Counted from the stretch's first letter, positions 24,276 to 33,151 are shown. The stretch: DNA of 64,000 nt from Microbacterium sp. LWH13-1.2 (GCF_038397735.1 NZ_CP151635.1:1550001-1614000); one strand, 5' to 3'. The notes: generated by a model not told the origin, from the sequence alone. Numbers and translations: made by a program.

Positions 24276-25631
24276 TCAGGCGAAGATGTCGAGACCCGCG
24301 CCGACGCCGGCGTGGGGTGTGGTCTGGGTGATGCGGGGAACATCGGTGGCCCGCTCGGCACCGGGGCGCGGTTCAGAGCGTCCGCGATTCGCGTCGCGGT
24401 CGCCGCTGCCCTGGTCTCCGGGAGCGCCCGTGCCCTGGCCGCTGCGGTCGCCGTTCGCATCCGCTGCGGAGCTCTGGCTGACGCTCAAGGTGGCGTGCGG
24501 CATGACTGCGGCCAGGTCCCGCCGCAGGTCGATGAGGATGCCGCGCAGGGCATCGCGTCCGGCATCCGTGGCACCGCTGAGCTCGACCTGCACTTCTCCG
24601 CTCGCGCTGATGTGCGCGCGCACGGTGACGGGTCCCAGACTGTCCGGGTTCACCGTCATGGTGAGGTGGTGTGTGCCCATCGGTCGCTGCGCGACGCTCA
24701 CGACGACCGGCGAGACCTGGGCGGCGACGGCACGGCCCGCGGGCGCGGTCTCCGGGGTCGAGACGGCGGTCGCGGAGGTCTGGGGGGTCTGGGGCACAGT
24801 GACGGGAGTGGCGTTCGGGGCGGGTGACGCCGACGGTGCGCGCTCGCCGGCCTCCATCCGCGCGGAGGTCTCGCTGGAGGACGGGTTCTCGACCGAGGCG
24901 TTGTCGGCTCCGGCGAATGCGGAGGACGCCGCCGCACGGTCAGGAGTGGGTGCCGGCGCGGGCCGTCCGGCGGACTCGCCCGGGGGCTGCGGTCCGGACG
25001 CGGCCCCAGGCTCAGTTGCGGCGGAGGTCGACGCTGTGAGCGTGGGTGTCGTGGCAGAGGATGGAGCGACGGCGGAGCGAGCGTCGCTCTCCGCTGCGTC
25101 GACCGGCGCCGCAGCGGCAGCCGCGGCGGATGCGGCGGCGGATGCGGGGGTGGATGCGGGGGTGGATGCGGGGGTCGTCGAGCTCGCGACTGCGGACGCG
25201 GGCTCGAGCTCCGCCTGCACCGAGGCGAGCGACTCCGCGGGCCCCGATTCCCCGGGCGTCGCGACGCCTGCGACCGATACGGGCGGCGCATCGTCGGCCC
25301 CCTCCCCGGGCGCGACCCCATCCGCCATCACCGGTGCGTCCGACGCGACCGGTCGCAGCGGTGCCGGGAGCTGGAGCAGAGCGGCGGATGCGGCATCGCG
25401 ACCGAGGGGGGAATCGGCTTCAGCGCGAGGCCGTCCGTCGGTCGGAGCCGCGTCGCTCTCCCCCGCGTCATCGGGAGACGTCTCTGAGTCGCCGTCAGCG
25501 CCGACGAGCATCTGCCCTGCGGCGGCCAGCGCGTCCCCGAACGACGATCCCGAGTCGCCGGCCGCACGCCCTGCGGCTCCGCCGTCGGTCTGGGTGCCGA
25601 GCGAGACGGCGAGCAGGTTCACCGCGGTCAT
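24276..25631 (-). CDS. fliK: Flagellar hook-length control protein FliK
   Basis: A 451-residue protein. The first ~290 residues are a low-complexity Ala/Pro/Ser/Thr region, including three TPAS repeats. The C-terminal Flg_hook domain follows (GTHHLTMTVNPDSLGPVTVR, then VQVELSGATDAGRDALRG). FliK measures hook length and triggers the FlhB switch; a disordered N-terminal ruler and folded C-terminus are typical. It overlaps the upstream small gene by four bases. Confidence 0.88.
   Translation of the reverse strand: MTAVNLLAVSLGTQTDGGAAGRAAGDSGSSFGDALAAAGQMLVGADGDSETSPDDAGESDAAPTDGRPRAEADSPLGRDAASAALLQLPAPLRPVASDAPVMADGVAPGEGADDAPPVSVAGVATPGESGPAESLASVQAELEPASAVASSTTPASTPASTPASAAASAAAAAAAPVDAAESDARSAVAPSSATTPTLTASTSAATEPGAASGPQPPGESAGRPAPAPTPDRAAASSAFAGADNASVENPSSSETSARMEAGERAPSASPAPNATPVTVPQTPQTSATAVSTPETAPAGRAVAAQVSPVVVSVAQRPMGTHHLTMTVNPDSLGPVTVRAHISASGEVQVELSGATDAGRDALRGILIDLRRDLAAVMPHATLSVSQSSAADANGDRSGQGTGAPGDQGSGDRDANRGRSEPRPGAERATDVPRITQTTPHAGVGAGLDIFA
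25141..25176. repeat. 12-bp tandem repeat within fliK
   Basis: Three copies of GATGCGGGGGTG (last base C in the third) encode the TPAS repeats of the FliK ruler region on the minus strand. Copy-number change here would alter ruler length without a frameshift. Confidence 0.75.
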
Positions 25632-25981
25632 CCGAGCATCTCGATGAGCTTCTGCATCGATGCCGTCGATCCGGCCGAGCCCGACGTGTTCGCGGAGAAC
25701 AGAGTCTGCAGAGCCGAGACGAGCTCGGCGTTCTTCTTGCTTGTCATGGCCTCCGTCGCAGCGCCCGCCTCAGACACGGGCGTCGTCGTCTCGGTGGATG
25801 CGGCCGCCTTCGCCGCCTCGAGCACGCCCGAGAATGTCGCCGCGCTCGCCGCACTCGTCGCGGCTGCCTCTGAGGTCGACTCGGACGCGGTCGACGCCGC
25901 TGGCCGAACCGCCGGATCGAGCGAGACGATCTGACTCTCGATCGCGTCGACGCGCGCGATCACAGACGCGAGGCCGCTCAT
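25628..25981 (-). CDS. Small unknown flagellar-operon protein between fliJ and fliK
   Basis: A 117-residue protein. A predicted N-terminal helix (ASVIARVDAIESQIVSLDP), a Ser/Thr/Ala-rich linker, and a C-terminal helix (NAELVSALQTLFSANTS) are visible. ATG 25981 overlaps the fliJ stop and its own stop overlaps fliK, so translation is coupled. In related actinobacterial loci this slot often encodes a peptidoglycan hydrolase whose N-terminus looks like this helix; here no hydrolase domain is present. Whether it is a remnant or a functional small protein is open. Confidence 0.7.
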   Translation of the reverse strand: MSGLASVIARVDAIESQIVSLDPAVRPAASTASESTSEAAATSAASAATFSGVLEAAKAAASTETTTPVSEAGAATEAMTSKKNAELVSALQTLFSANTSGSAGSTASMQKLIEMLG

Positions 25982-26403
25982 GCGGCGCTTCCCTCTCGGC
26001 GTGAGGTGCGCACCACGGCGATCTCGTCGAGAGCCGTCTGCTCCGCGGCCAGTTCCGCCTTGGCGGACTCGGCCCGATGAGTGCTCTCGAGGCGTTCGAG
26101 ACCCTTGAGCTCGCGGCGGGCGTCGACGTGTGCGGACTTCGCCTCGGACTCCGCGCCTCGACGCATGTCGACGAGGGCCTGCAGGTCGCTGAGAGTGCTG
26201 CGACCGGCGGACCTGGCAGCCGCCATGGCCATCAGCGCTCGGGGGTCGTCGATCTGCGCGCTGATGTCGGCGAGGCTCGAGATCGCGCTCTGCTCGGCGG
26301 CCTCGGCCTGCGCGCGCTCGGCGCTCGCACGGGAGAGCCGCTCGGCAGCGACACGCTCCTGCGCGCCTCGTACTCGGAGAAGACCGGCCAGGGGGAAGGT
26401 CAT
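25978..26403 (-). CDS. fliJ: Flagellar export protein FliJ
   Basis: A 141-residue protein predicted to be one long coiled coil (ERVAAERLSRASAERAQAEA through LERLESTHRAESAKAELAAE), matching FliJ, which couples the FliI ATPase to FlhA. ATG 26403 overlaps the fliI stop by ATGA. FliJ sequences are weakly conserved; shape and position support the call. Confidence 0.85.
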   Translation of the reverse strand: MTFPLAGLLRVRGAQERVAAERLSRASAERAQAEAAEQSAISSLADISAQIDDPRALMAMAAARSAGRSTLSDLQALVDMRRGAESEAKSAHVDARRELKGLERLESTHRAESAKAELAAEQTALDEIAVVRTSRREGSAA

Positions 26404-27728
26404 GGTGTGAGTCCTCCGAAATCGGTGGTGAGGGCGGCGAGCTGCCGCCAGGAATCGTCGGATGCCGTGAGATCGTCCATCCGCTGCGTGAGGAAGCGCG
26501 AGATGGCGGCTTCATGCGTGAGTGCGGCATCCACCAGCGGATTCGCCCCCGGCCGATAGGCGCCGATGTCGATCAGGTCGTTCGCGCTGCGACGAGCGGC
26601 CAGCACGCTCCGCAGAGTCACGGCGTCCTGTCTCTGCTCGGCGGTGGTGATCTTCGAGACCACTCGCGACACGGAGCCCAGCACGTCGACGGCCGGGAAG
26701 TGTCCGCGGATGGCCAGCGCTCGGTCGAGCACGACGTGTCCGTCGAGGATTCCCCGCGCGGCATCCGCGATGGGTTCGTTGTGGTCGTCGCCGTCGACGA
26801 GCACCGTGTAGAGACCTGTGATCGATCCGACCTGTCCTGTTCCGGCGCGCTCCAGCAGGCGGGCGAGCACCGAGAACGTCGACGGCGGGTAGCCGCGTGT
26901 AGCCGGCGGTTCGCCGGCGCTCAGACCGATCTCGCGCTGCGCCATCGCGACGCGGGTCAGCGAATCCATCATGAGCACGACGTCGAGCCCGTCATCCCGG
27001 AAACCCTCCGCGATACGCGTCGCGACGAACGCGGACCGCAATCGCGCCATGGCTGGCTGGTCCGACGTCGCGACCACCACGACCGAGCGGGCGAGTCCCT
27101 CGGGTCCCAGATCGTCTTCGAGGAACTCCCGCACCTCGCGGCCGCGCTCGCCCACGAGGGCGATGACGTTGACGTCGGCGGTCGAGCCCCGGGCGATCAT
27201 CGACATGAGCGATGACTTTCCCACGCCGGAACCGGCGAAGAGTCCGAGTCGCTGTCCTGTGCCCACGGGCGTCATGGTGTCGAGCACGCGAACGCCCAGG
27301 CCGAGCTGGCTGTCGATGCGCTGACGATCCATGACGCTCGGAGCGTCGTGGTCGAGCGACACGAGCGTGGTGGTCCGCTCGAGCGGCCCCTTGCCGTCGA
27401 TGGGGCGACCGAGGCCGTCCAGAACGCGCCCGAGCAGCGCCCGTCCGGTCGGCACCTGCAGCGGCGCTCCCCCGTGACGCACGCGGGCGCGGGCCGTGAT
27501 GCCGTCGAGACGGCCGAGCGGCATGCATCGCGCGGAGGCTCCGTCGACGGCGACGATCTCCGCATCGACCGAACGCCCCTGCGCCGCATCGATGCGGATG
27601 CGGTCGCCGACGGCCGCATCGATTCCGAGCACCTCCACACCCAGCCCCCGCACGGCCTTCACGGTGCCGGAGCGCTCAGGACGCACGGCTTCGAGGGTCC
27701 GCTGCCACGACCTCGTCGCGACGGTCAC
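26400..27728 (-). CDS. fliI: Flagellum-specific ATPase FliI
   Basis: A 442-residue F1-beta-like ATPase that energises export. Walker A is LGLFAGSGVGKSS (about 161-173), Walker B is LDVVLMMDSLTRVAMAQREIG, and GYPPSTFSVLARLLERAG matches the type III ATPase signature. It starts at GTG or ATG near 27728, overlapping fliH by four bases. Confidence 0.97.
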   Translation of the reverse strand: MTVATRSWQRTLEAVRPERSGTVKAVRGLGVEVLGIDAAVGDRIRIDAAQGRSVDAEIVAVDGASARCMPLGRLDGITARARVRHGGAPLQVPTGRALLGRVLDGLGRPIDGKGPLERTTTLVSLDHDAPSVMDRQRIDSQLGLGVRVLDTMTPVGTGQRLGLFAGSGVGKSSLMSMIARGSTADVNVIALVGERGREVREFLEDDLGPEGLARSVVVVATSDQPAMARLRSAFVATRIAEGFRDDGLDVVLMMDSLTRVAMAQREIGLSAGEPPATRGYPPSTFSVLARLLERAGTGQVGSITGLYTVLVDGDDHNEPIADAARGILDGHVVLDRALAIRGHFPAVDVLGSVSRVVSKITTAEQRQDAVTLRSVLAARRSANDLIDIGAYRPGANPLVDAALTHEAAISRFLTQRMDDLTASDDSWRQLAALTTDFGGLTP

Positions 27729-28378
27729 ACGATCACCTCGCCGCCGAGCTCGTCACCGAGCTCATCAGCGCCGCGATGCACGGACGCGGCGCGCGCGAGG
27801 GCCTCGGTGATCCTCGTGTCGACGGCGCCGTCCTCGATCTCGACGATCGCGCCTCCCGGGTCCACCGCATGCGAGCCGACGATGTCGATCCCCTGCAACG
27901 GATCGATCACCGGAGGGTCCGACCGGAGGGTCTGCAGGTCCTGCTCGCTGAAAGACACGCGCGTCCATCGGTCGACGGGCATCTCCGCGATCGCGCGCCG
28001 CACCGCGTGGGTGGCCGATCGTGCAGGATCCGAGAGCTCGACACCGAGGATGGTGGCGGTGAGCCCGACGGCGAGCTCTTCGATCCGCTCCGCCGTGAGC
28101 ATGCTCAGTTCGTCGATCCGATGGCCCAGGAGTGCCTGCGCGGCCTCCAATGCGCGCAGCGCCGAGCCTCGCTCGTGCAGGTACAGCTCCTGGAGCTCCT
28201 GCATCCGCTGCTGATGCGCGCGCTGCTGCCGCTCGGCGTCGTCGAGCGCGAGCCGGCGTCCCTCCGCGAACCCGTCGGCGTAGCCGCGGGTGCGTGCGCG
28301 ATCGGCCTCGCTGCGGATGTCGATCGGCGTCTCGCCCACGCGCGGCACCACCAGGGGGGTGAAGGCGGAATCGAGCAC
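27725..28378 (-). CDS. fliH: Flagellar ATPase regulator FliH
   Basis: A 217-residue stator of FliI. A basic/acidic helical region (RTRGYADGFAEGRRLALDD and the following coiled coil) contains the FliH-type Gly-rich heptads; the C-terminal domain (ERIEELAVGLTATILGVEL) is V/A-ATPase-E-like. GTG 28378 is preferred over GTG 28387: its CGAGGTG site is at the same distance as in fliP and flgB, giving a 72-nt leader. The open frame continues to 28642 through promoter and leader and is not coding there. Confidence 0.88.
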   Translation of the reverse strand: MLDSAFTPLVVPRVGETPIDIRSEADRARTRGYADGFAEGRRLALDDAERQQRAHQQRMQELQELYLHERGSALRALEAAQALLGHRIDELSMLTAERIEELAVGLTATILGVELSDPARSATHAVRRAIAEMPVDRWTRVSFSEQDLQTLRSDPPVIDPLQGIDIVGSHAVDPGGAIVEIEDGAVDTRITEALARAASVHRGADELGDELGGEVIV

Positions 28379-28405
28379 GGTGGACACCTCGGGATCAGAT
28401 GACGA

Positions 28406-28443
28406 GGCCTGTCCGTGGCCCGAAGGGTGAGCTATCCGTGCTC
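28406..28443 (-). promoter_or_regulatory. fliH leader: two tandem GGA-loop hairpins (putative CsrA sites)
   Basis: Minus strand hairpin 1 is GAGC-ACGGATA-GCTC (28443-28429); hairpin 2 is GGCC-ACGGACA-GGCC (28420-28406). Both loops are seven bases with ACGGA. Stem sequences differ from the flgB and fliP hairpins at hairpin 2, yet pairing and loop core are kept. Confidence 0.65.
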
Positions 28444-28449
28444 CCTGTC

Positions 28450-28481
28450 GACTATCGCGACGATGTTCTGCGGCCGTAACC
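28450..28481 (-). promoter_or_regulatory. Flagellar promoter, fliH operon
   Basis: Minus strand GGTTAC, 15 bases, TCGCGATAGTC, between the fliG stop and fliH. Drives fliH-fliI-fliJ-small gene-fliK-flgD-flgE. Confidence 0.78.
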
Positions 28482-28511
28482 GCGTACGCCGAATGCGTCG
28501 TGGTCACGGGC

Positions 28512-29594
28512 TCACTCGATGAGTTCATCCTCGTCCTCGCGTGAGATCGTGATCTCCTCCGCGGCTTCCAGCTCACGGATGATGCGCACGATCTCGGCGC
28601 GGGCCTCGTCGACCTGGCGCATCCGCACAGGACCGAGCACACGCGTCTCCTCCGCCAGGTTCTCCTGGTTGCGCTCGGTCATGTTGCCCTTCACCTTGTC
28701 GGTGATCTGCTCCTCCGCACCCTTCAGCGCCAAGGCGAGCATGCGCAGGTCGATACCGCGCAGCACACGCTGGGCATCGCGATCCTCGAGGCGGGCGATG
28801 TCGGCGAACGTCACCATGCGGCTGCGGATGTCCTCGGCCAGGGCCAGGTCCCGCCCCTCCAGGCTCGCGAGCAGAGACTTCTCGAGAGCGGTGTCCGAAC
28901 GGTTGATTATCTCCACCAGCGGCTGCACTCCCCCGATCGACTCGTGGTTGTCGCGCATGGCGAACACGCCGGTGCGCGAACGCAGCGAGTCCGCCACGAT
29001 CGAGATCGCCTCCTGCGTGGCCGTGCCCATCGTGGCGATCGCCTGGGCGACGTCGGTGCGCAGCGGATCCTGCAGGGCCGCGAGCACCGCCGCCGCGCGA
29101 TCGGCGCGGAGGTTCGCCAGCACGACCGCGACCGTCGTCGGGAGCTCTCCTTCGATGATCGTGGCGAGCTGGGCAGGGTCGGCGGCGTTCAGGAAATCGA
29201 AGGAGACCGAGCCCTGGGACATCACCCGCCCGACCATCCCGACGGCCTTCTCGCGCCCGAAGGCGGTCTCGAGCAGACCGGTGGCGAGCTCCTGTCCGCC
29301 ACGAGACGGCACCGCACCGCCGATGGCGATGCGGCGGAACTCCCCGAGTGCACGCGCGGTCGAGGCGACATCCACACCGCCGAGCTGGGTGAGCTCCGCG
29401 GCCAGCATCTCGGAGCGCTCCTCACCGAGATGACGCAGCACCTCGGCGCTGGCTGCACGGTCCATGTTCATCAGCACGATCGCGGCCTTGCGCAGGCCGC
29501 TCATCTCGGGGATCGGTGCGGCGACGGTGTCGGCAGCGGTCGACACCTCGACCGTGTCTGCCTGGGCGTCCAGCACATCTGTGAGCAGACTCAT
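28512..29594 (-). CDS. fliG: Flagellar motor switch protein FliG
   Basis: A 360-residue FliG. It has the N-terminal domain bound to FliF (MSGLRKAAIVLMNMDRAASAEVL, cut here), a middle armadillo domain, and a C-terminal torque domain (LRGIDLRMLALALKGAEEQI). Charged residues that contact MotA lie in this last part. ATG 29594 overlaps the fliF stop by ATGA. It is the last gene of the flgB operon; the fliH promoter starts 31 bp upstream of its stop codon region. Confidence 0.95.
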   Translation of the reverse strand: MSLLTDVLDAQADTVEVSTAADTVAAPIPEMSGLRKAAIVLMNMDRAASAEVLRHLGEERSEMLAAELTQLGGVDVASTARALGEFRRIAIGGAVPSRGGQELATGLLETAFGREKAVGMVGRVMSQGSVSFDFLNAADPAQLATIIEGELPTTVAVVLANLRADRAAAVLAALQDPLRTDVAQAIATMGTATQEAISIVADSLRSRTGVFAMRDNHESIGGVQPLVEIINRSDTALEKSLLASLEGRDLALAEDIRSRMVTFADIARLEDRDAQRVLRGIDLRMLALALKGAEEQITDKVKGNMTERNQENLAEETRVLGPVRMRQVDEARAEIVRIIRELEAAEEITISREDEDELIE

Positions 29595-31231
29595 ACCCTC
29601 GCCTCATCCATCAGGTCGGCCAGGGCGCTGGCGATCGCGTCCGGTTCGCGCTTGGCGAGGTCGTCGATCTCGCGCCGCCGTCGCTCGACGAGCATCTTGT
29701 CGGGTTCCGGCTCGTCGTCCAAGTCGACCGTCGCCGACGGGAGCAGCTTCGTCGGTGCCGTCGGCACGATCGCATCGGCATCCTTCAGCCCGCGGAGGGA
29801 CTTGAGCTTCTGCTCCTCGCTCTCCGTCACGGTGGCGAAGTACTCGATCGGACCTTCGTCGGTGTACAGCACGCGGCGCTTCATCCGACGACGCACGACC
29901 AGGAAGATGATGAGGATGATCACCGCGAGGAGTATCGAGCCCCCGATGATCGCCGACTTCAGCAGCTCCTGCTGGAACTGCGCATCACGCTCGGCCTCAG
30001 CAGCCGCGAGGGCGGTCTGCGCAGCCGTCGCGCCCGACTCGTTGAACTCGACGAACTCGACCGCGATCTCGTCGCCGCGCTCGACGTCGATCCCCGCGGC
30101 CGATGCGACGAGCGATTCGATCTGGTTCGCGGTCACTCCCGTGACCGTTCCTCGGTTCAGTGCGATGCTGACCGTCTGCCTCGTGACCTCGCCGGCCGGA
30201 GTGATCGTCTTCTCGGTCGACTTGTTCACGGCGTTGCTGCGCGAGGTCTCCTCGAACTCGTAGGCACCGTTCCCGTCCGCGCCGTTGGGCACCGCGATGT
30301 TGTCGGGGCCGAGCACTCCGGTGCCGCCGCCCTGGCCGCCGGTGTAGGTCTCGGTCTTGGTCTGCTCCGACGCGCTGAGGTCGCCCTCCGGAGCGGAATA
30401 TGTCTCGTCCATGCGCTCCGATGTCGAGTTCGCGACGTCGGCCGACACCGTCACGGTCGCGTTGCCGGGGCCGACGATCGTCTCGAGCATCTTGCTGACG
30501 GATGCGGCGACCTTCGCCTCGTGCTCGGTGGCCTGCTTCGAGGAGGATCCGGCGAGCCCCGTTCCGACGGCCGAGAGCACCCGTCCGTCCTGATCGGTGA
30601 CCGCCACGTCCTCGGGCGTCATGCCCGGCACCGCGGCACTGGTCAGGTGCACGATCGCCTCGATCTTCTCGTCGCTGAGAGTCGCGCCGCTCCGGGTCTT
30701 CACGAAGACGGATGCCGTCGGGCTCTGCCGCTCCGAGACGAAGACGCTCTCTTCGGGTATCGCCAGCTGCACGGATGCGGTGGAGATTCCCTCCATCGCG
30801 CCGATCGTGCCGGCCAGCTCCCCCTCGATCGCCCGCTTATAGGTGACCGACTGCTGGAACTCGCTCGCGGTCACTCCCATCTCGTCGAGAAGCGTGTATC
30901 CCTCGCTCGTGTCGCCGGGAAGACCGGCGGATGCCGCAGCGAGCCGCTGAGGGTACACCTGGTCGTCCGGGACGAGGATCGTCGCGCCGCCCTCGGTGAG
31001 TTCATATGCGACGCCGGCGGACTTCAGCTGCTCGACGACGGCCGACGCGTCACCCGCGCTCAGACCGGTGAACAGCGGGCTCATCTGCGGCTTGGTCAGC
31101 CACGATCCCAGCGCGATGGCTCCCATGACGAGCAGAGCGACGCCGATGATGGCGATCGTGCGCTGGGCGAGCGAGAATCCTCCCACGACCTGCTTCGCGC
31201 GGTCGTAGTATCCCGTGAGCATCTTCGGCAT
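29591..31231 (-). CDS. fliF: Flagellar MS-ring protein FliF
   Basis: A 546-residue MS-ring protein with an N-terminal membrane helix (IAIIGVALLVMGAIALGSWL), ring-building motifs (LFTGLSAGDASAVVEQLKSAGV, and DQDGRVLSAVG) and a C-terminal membrane helix (IIGGSILLAVIILIIFLVV). The cytosolic tail (about 480-546) binds FliG. It overlaps fliE by one base and fliG by four. Confidence 0.96.
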   Translation of the reverse strand: MPKMLTGYYDRAKQVVGGFSLAQRTIAIIGVALLVMGAIALGSWLTKPQMSPLFTGLSAGDASAVVEQLKSAGVAYELTEGGATILVPDDQVYPQRLAAASAGLPGDTSEGYTLLDEMGVTASEFQQSVTYKRAIEGELAGTIGAMEGISTASVQLAIPEESVFVSERQSPTASVFVKTRSGATLSDEKIEAIVHLTSAAVPGMTPEDVAVTDQDGRVLSAVGTGLAGSSSKQATEHEAKVAASVSKMLETIVGPGNATVTVSADVANSTSERMDETYSAPEGDLSASEQTKTETYTGGQGGGTGVLGPDNIAVPNGADGNGAYEFEETSRSNAVNKSTEKTITPAGEVTRQTVSIALNRGTVTGVTANQIESLVASAAGIDVERGDEIAVEFVEFNESGATAAQTALAAAEAERDAQFQQELLKSAIIGGSILLAVIILIIFLVVRRRMKRRVLYTDEGPIEYFATVTESEEQKLKSLRGLKDADAIVPTAPTKLLPSATVDLDDEPEPDKMLVERRRREIDDLAKREPDAIASALADLMDEARV

Positions 31232-31551
31232 CAGGCCTGCATCCTCATGATCTCGTTGAATGCCGACACGCTGCGGTCACGGACTGCTACGACGAGGTCG
31301 AGCGTGACCGAGGCTCGTGTCGAGGCGATCATCGCCTGGTGGATGTCCTGCAGGTCGCCCGTGACGGCCTGGACCGCGAGCCCGTTCGATGTCGACTGCA
31401 GCTGCTGGAGGTTCTCGACGGCTCCCGTGAGCGACGTCGCGAAGGCGCCGGCCGACGCCGACCCGCCTGCGGCTTCGGGACCGGTCTCGAAGCTGAGGGG
31501 TGCGAGCGGGGTGACCCCTGCGGCGGAGACCGCCTCGACAGGGCCGCTCAT
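31231..31551 (-). CDS. fliE: Flagellar hook-basal body protein FliE
   Basis: A 106-residue FliE: the C-terminal half (NGLAVQAVTGDLQDIHQAMI and SVTLDLVVAVRDRSVSAFNE) is the family signature. FliE links the MS ring to the proximal rod. ATG 31551 overlaps the flgC stop; the longer open frame to 31890 runs through flgC and is not coding. Confidence 0.92.
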   Translation of the reverse strand: MSGPVEAVSAAGVTPLAPLSFETGPEAAGGSASAGAFATSLTGAVENLQQLQSTSNGLAVQAVTGDLQDIHQAMIASTRASVTLDLVVAVRDRSVSAFNEIMRMQA

Positions 31552-31943
31552 CAGTTGCGTCCGATCTGCAGTGCGGCCTCGTACGTCGTCTTGGCCCGAT
31601 CCACGACGGCGGCGTTCGCCTCGTACCCGCGCTGGGCGAGGATGAGCATGCTCATCTGGTCGCCGAGCTCGACGTTCGGGTACTGCACGTACCCGTCCTC
31701 GTTCGCATAGGGGTGCTCGGGGTCGTAGACGAGCTTGCCCTCGGCGTCCGATTCGACGACGCCCGCGACGTAGACGCCGGGGCTGTCGGTGCCCGCCTGC
31801 ACCGTGACGAACTTCTCGCGGAAGGCCTCCTGGCCTGCGGGAGTAGCGGTGTTGACGTTGGCGATGTTGTCGCTGAGGGCGTCGAGCCACTTGCGGTGGG
31901 CGGTGAGGCCCGTGCCGGCGATGCCGATGGCGTCGAAGGTCAT
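31551..31943 (-). CDS. flgC: Flagellar basal-body rod protein FlgC
   Basis: A 130-residue proximal rod protein. The N-terminal GIAGTGLTAHRKWLDALSDN and IANVNT motif and the C-terminal QMSMLILAQRGYEANAAVVD helix are typical. It overlaps flgB and fliE within the operon. Confidence 0.94.
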   Translation of the reverse strand: MTFDAIGIAGTGLTAHRKWLDALSDNIANVNTATPAGQEAFREKFVTVQAGTDSPGVYVAGVVESDAEGKLVYDPEHPYANEDGYVQYPNVELGDQMSMLILAQRGYEANAAVVDRAKTTYEAALQIGRN

Positions 31944-32287
31944 GCGGAGGCCTGGCCGATCGCCTTGGTGATCGATGCCGCCTGGCCGCCGATCGCCTGG
32001 CTGGCGAACTGGAATCGCAGCACCGTGTCGATGTTCGACAGTGTCTCGGTGTCGAGGTTGACGTTGTTGCCGTTCAGCCTGGTGGGTTCGAGCGACCGCT
32101 CCACCGTGGCGGCGACGGTTCCCGATCCGCTCTCGACAGCGGACCGCAGCTCATCCTCGAACCGGACGCGCTGGGACTGATAGTCGGGGGTGTTGACGTT
32201 GGCGATGTTCTCGGCGATCGAGCGTTGGCGCAACGCCAGGCCGTCGAGAGCGCTGATCAGCGCGGAGGAGGTGACGGATTCGAGCAC
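31940..32287 (-). CDS. flgB: Flagellar basal-body rod protein FlgB
   Basis: A 115-residue proximal rod protein with ALRQRSIAENIANVNTPDYQ-type N-terminus and a C-terminal FQFASQAIGGQAASI helix. It is the first gene of flgB-flgC-fliE-fliF-fliG. GTG 32287 follows CCGGAGTGCC; the 70-nt leader carries two GGA-loop hairpins. Confidence 0.93.
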   Translation of the reverse strand: MLESVTSSALISALDGLALRQRSIAENIANVNTPDYQSQRVRFEDELRSAVESGSGTVAATVERSLEPTRLNGNNVNLDTETLSNIDTVLRFQFASQAIGGQAASITKAIGQASA

Positions 32288-32313
32288 GGGGGCACTCCGG
32301 ATGTTGGTGGAGA

Positions 32314-32350
32314 GGCCGATCCTTGGCCAATCGTCGAGCGATCCGTGCTC
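32314..32350 (-). promoter_or_regulatory. flgB leader: two tandem GGA-loop hairpins (putative CsrA sites)
   Basis: Minus strand hairpin 1 is GAGC-ACGGATC-GCTC (32350-32336); hairpin 2 is GGCC-AAGGATC-GGCC (32328-32314). The second loop is the closest to the CsrA consensus core ARGGAU. Confidence 0.65.
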
Positions 32351-32356
32351 TGTGTG

Positions 32357-32388
32357 GACTATCGCGACAGTGGGCGCGCGCCGTAACC
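32357..32388 (-). promoter_or_regulatory. Flagellar promoter, flgB operon
   Basis: Minus strand GGTTAC, 15 bases, TCGCGATAGTC, nine bases after the stop of the FliT-like gene. Drives flgB-flgC-fliE-fliF-fliG. Confidence 0.78.
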
Positions 32389-32396
32389 GAGGGGGC

Positions 32397-32675
32397 TCAC
32401 CCCTCGACGTCGAGGTAGATGGGCACGTCCTGGCGTCCGCTGGGGACGCGGCGCAGCGCGGCGATCTCGCGCGCGACGTGGGCGCGCGATGCGGCCAGCC
32501 CGCCGATCATGAGCTGCTGTCGGGCGAGGACCGCCTCGGCGCGGGCCCTGAGTTCATCGGGGATCGGGCCGGAGGGAGGCTCGAAGGCCCGGGGGTCGAG
32601 CGTCTCGTCCGCGGCGTCGAGCGCGCGCTCGAACTGCTCGAGTACCGCGAGCCACTCGGTCAGGCTGTCGGCCAC
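32397..32675 (-). CDS. FliT-like flagellar chaperone candidate
   Basis: A 92-residue protein predicted all-helical apart from its tail (SLTEWLAVLEQFERALDAAD, then DELRARAEAVLARQQLMIGG). Position directly after fliS and size match FliT, the chaperone of the filament cap FliD. Sequence identity to FliT cannot be judged by eye, so this is a context-based call. It is six bases after fliS. Confidence 0.6.
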   Translation of the reverse strand: MADSLTEWLAVLEQFERALDAADETLDPRAFEPPSGPIPDELRARAEAVLARQQLMIGGLAASRAHVAREIAALRRVPSGRQDVPIYLDVEG

Positions 32676-32681
32676 GTCGTC

Positions 32682-33092
32682 TCAGCCCAGAGCCGAGACG
32701 CGCGGCGCGGCCGCGCTTGTGATCTCGGCCGCCGCGTGCCAGGCGTCACGCAGAGGTGCGACGAGGTCACGGCACTCCGCGGTCGCGGCACGGTCTCGCG
32801 AGATGTTCGCGGTGATCAGGCGTCCCGTCAGGTAGGTGTAGACGCCGCGCAGCTCCTCGGCGCCGTCCCAGACATCGGTGAGAGAGCCGTTGAGTTCGGA
32901 CACGATCCACTGCGCGTGCGTCAGGTGCGTGCCGGCACCGGGCCAGTCCTCGGCATCCTGCGCCGATGCCGCGCGGTCGATGTCGACCAGGAGCCGGTCG
33001 TAGAGCAGGGTGAGCAGACGCTCTGGAGTGGCTGATGCCACCTGCTGCTCCAGGTACTGCTGCTTGGCCCGGTCGAGGGAGGTGAGTGCCAT
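32682..33092 (-). CDS. fliS: Flagellin export chaperone FliS
   Basis: A 136-residue FliS: ALTSLDRAKQQYLEQQVASA and PERLLTLLYDRLLVDIDRAA match the family, which binds the flagellin C-terminus to prevent early polymerisation. ATG 33092 is the family start; the frame runs further upstream without support. It lies 59 bp after fliD. Confidence 0.92.
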   Translation of the reverse strand: MALTSLDRAKQQYLEQQVASATPERLLTLLYDRLLVDIDRAASAQDAEDWPGAGTHLTHAQWIVSELNGSLTDVWDGAEELRGVYTYLTGRLITANISRDRAATAECRDLVAPLRDAWHAAAEITSAAAPRVSALG

Positions 33093-33151
33093 GGGTGCGA
33101 GCTCCGATGCGGTGCGATGTTCGGGAAGACGGGATCTGGGTGCCGCAGGGG

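Noticed and set aside
24256..25647. Plus-strand 463-codon frame with VDAG repeats opposite fliK
   Set aside because: It mirrors the low-complexity fliK ruler; the minus-strand reading has the FliK C-terminal domain.
28379..28642. Upstream extension of fliH to 28642
   Set aside because: It runs through the promoter, the leader hairpins and the end of fliG; the sequence has no similarity to FliH.
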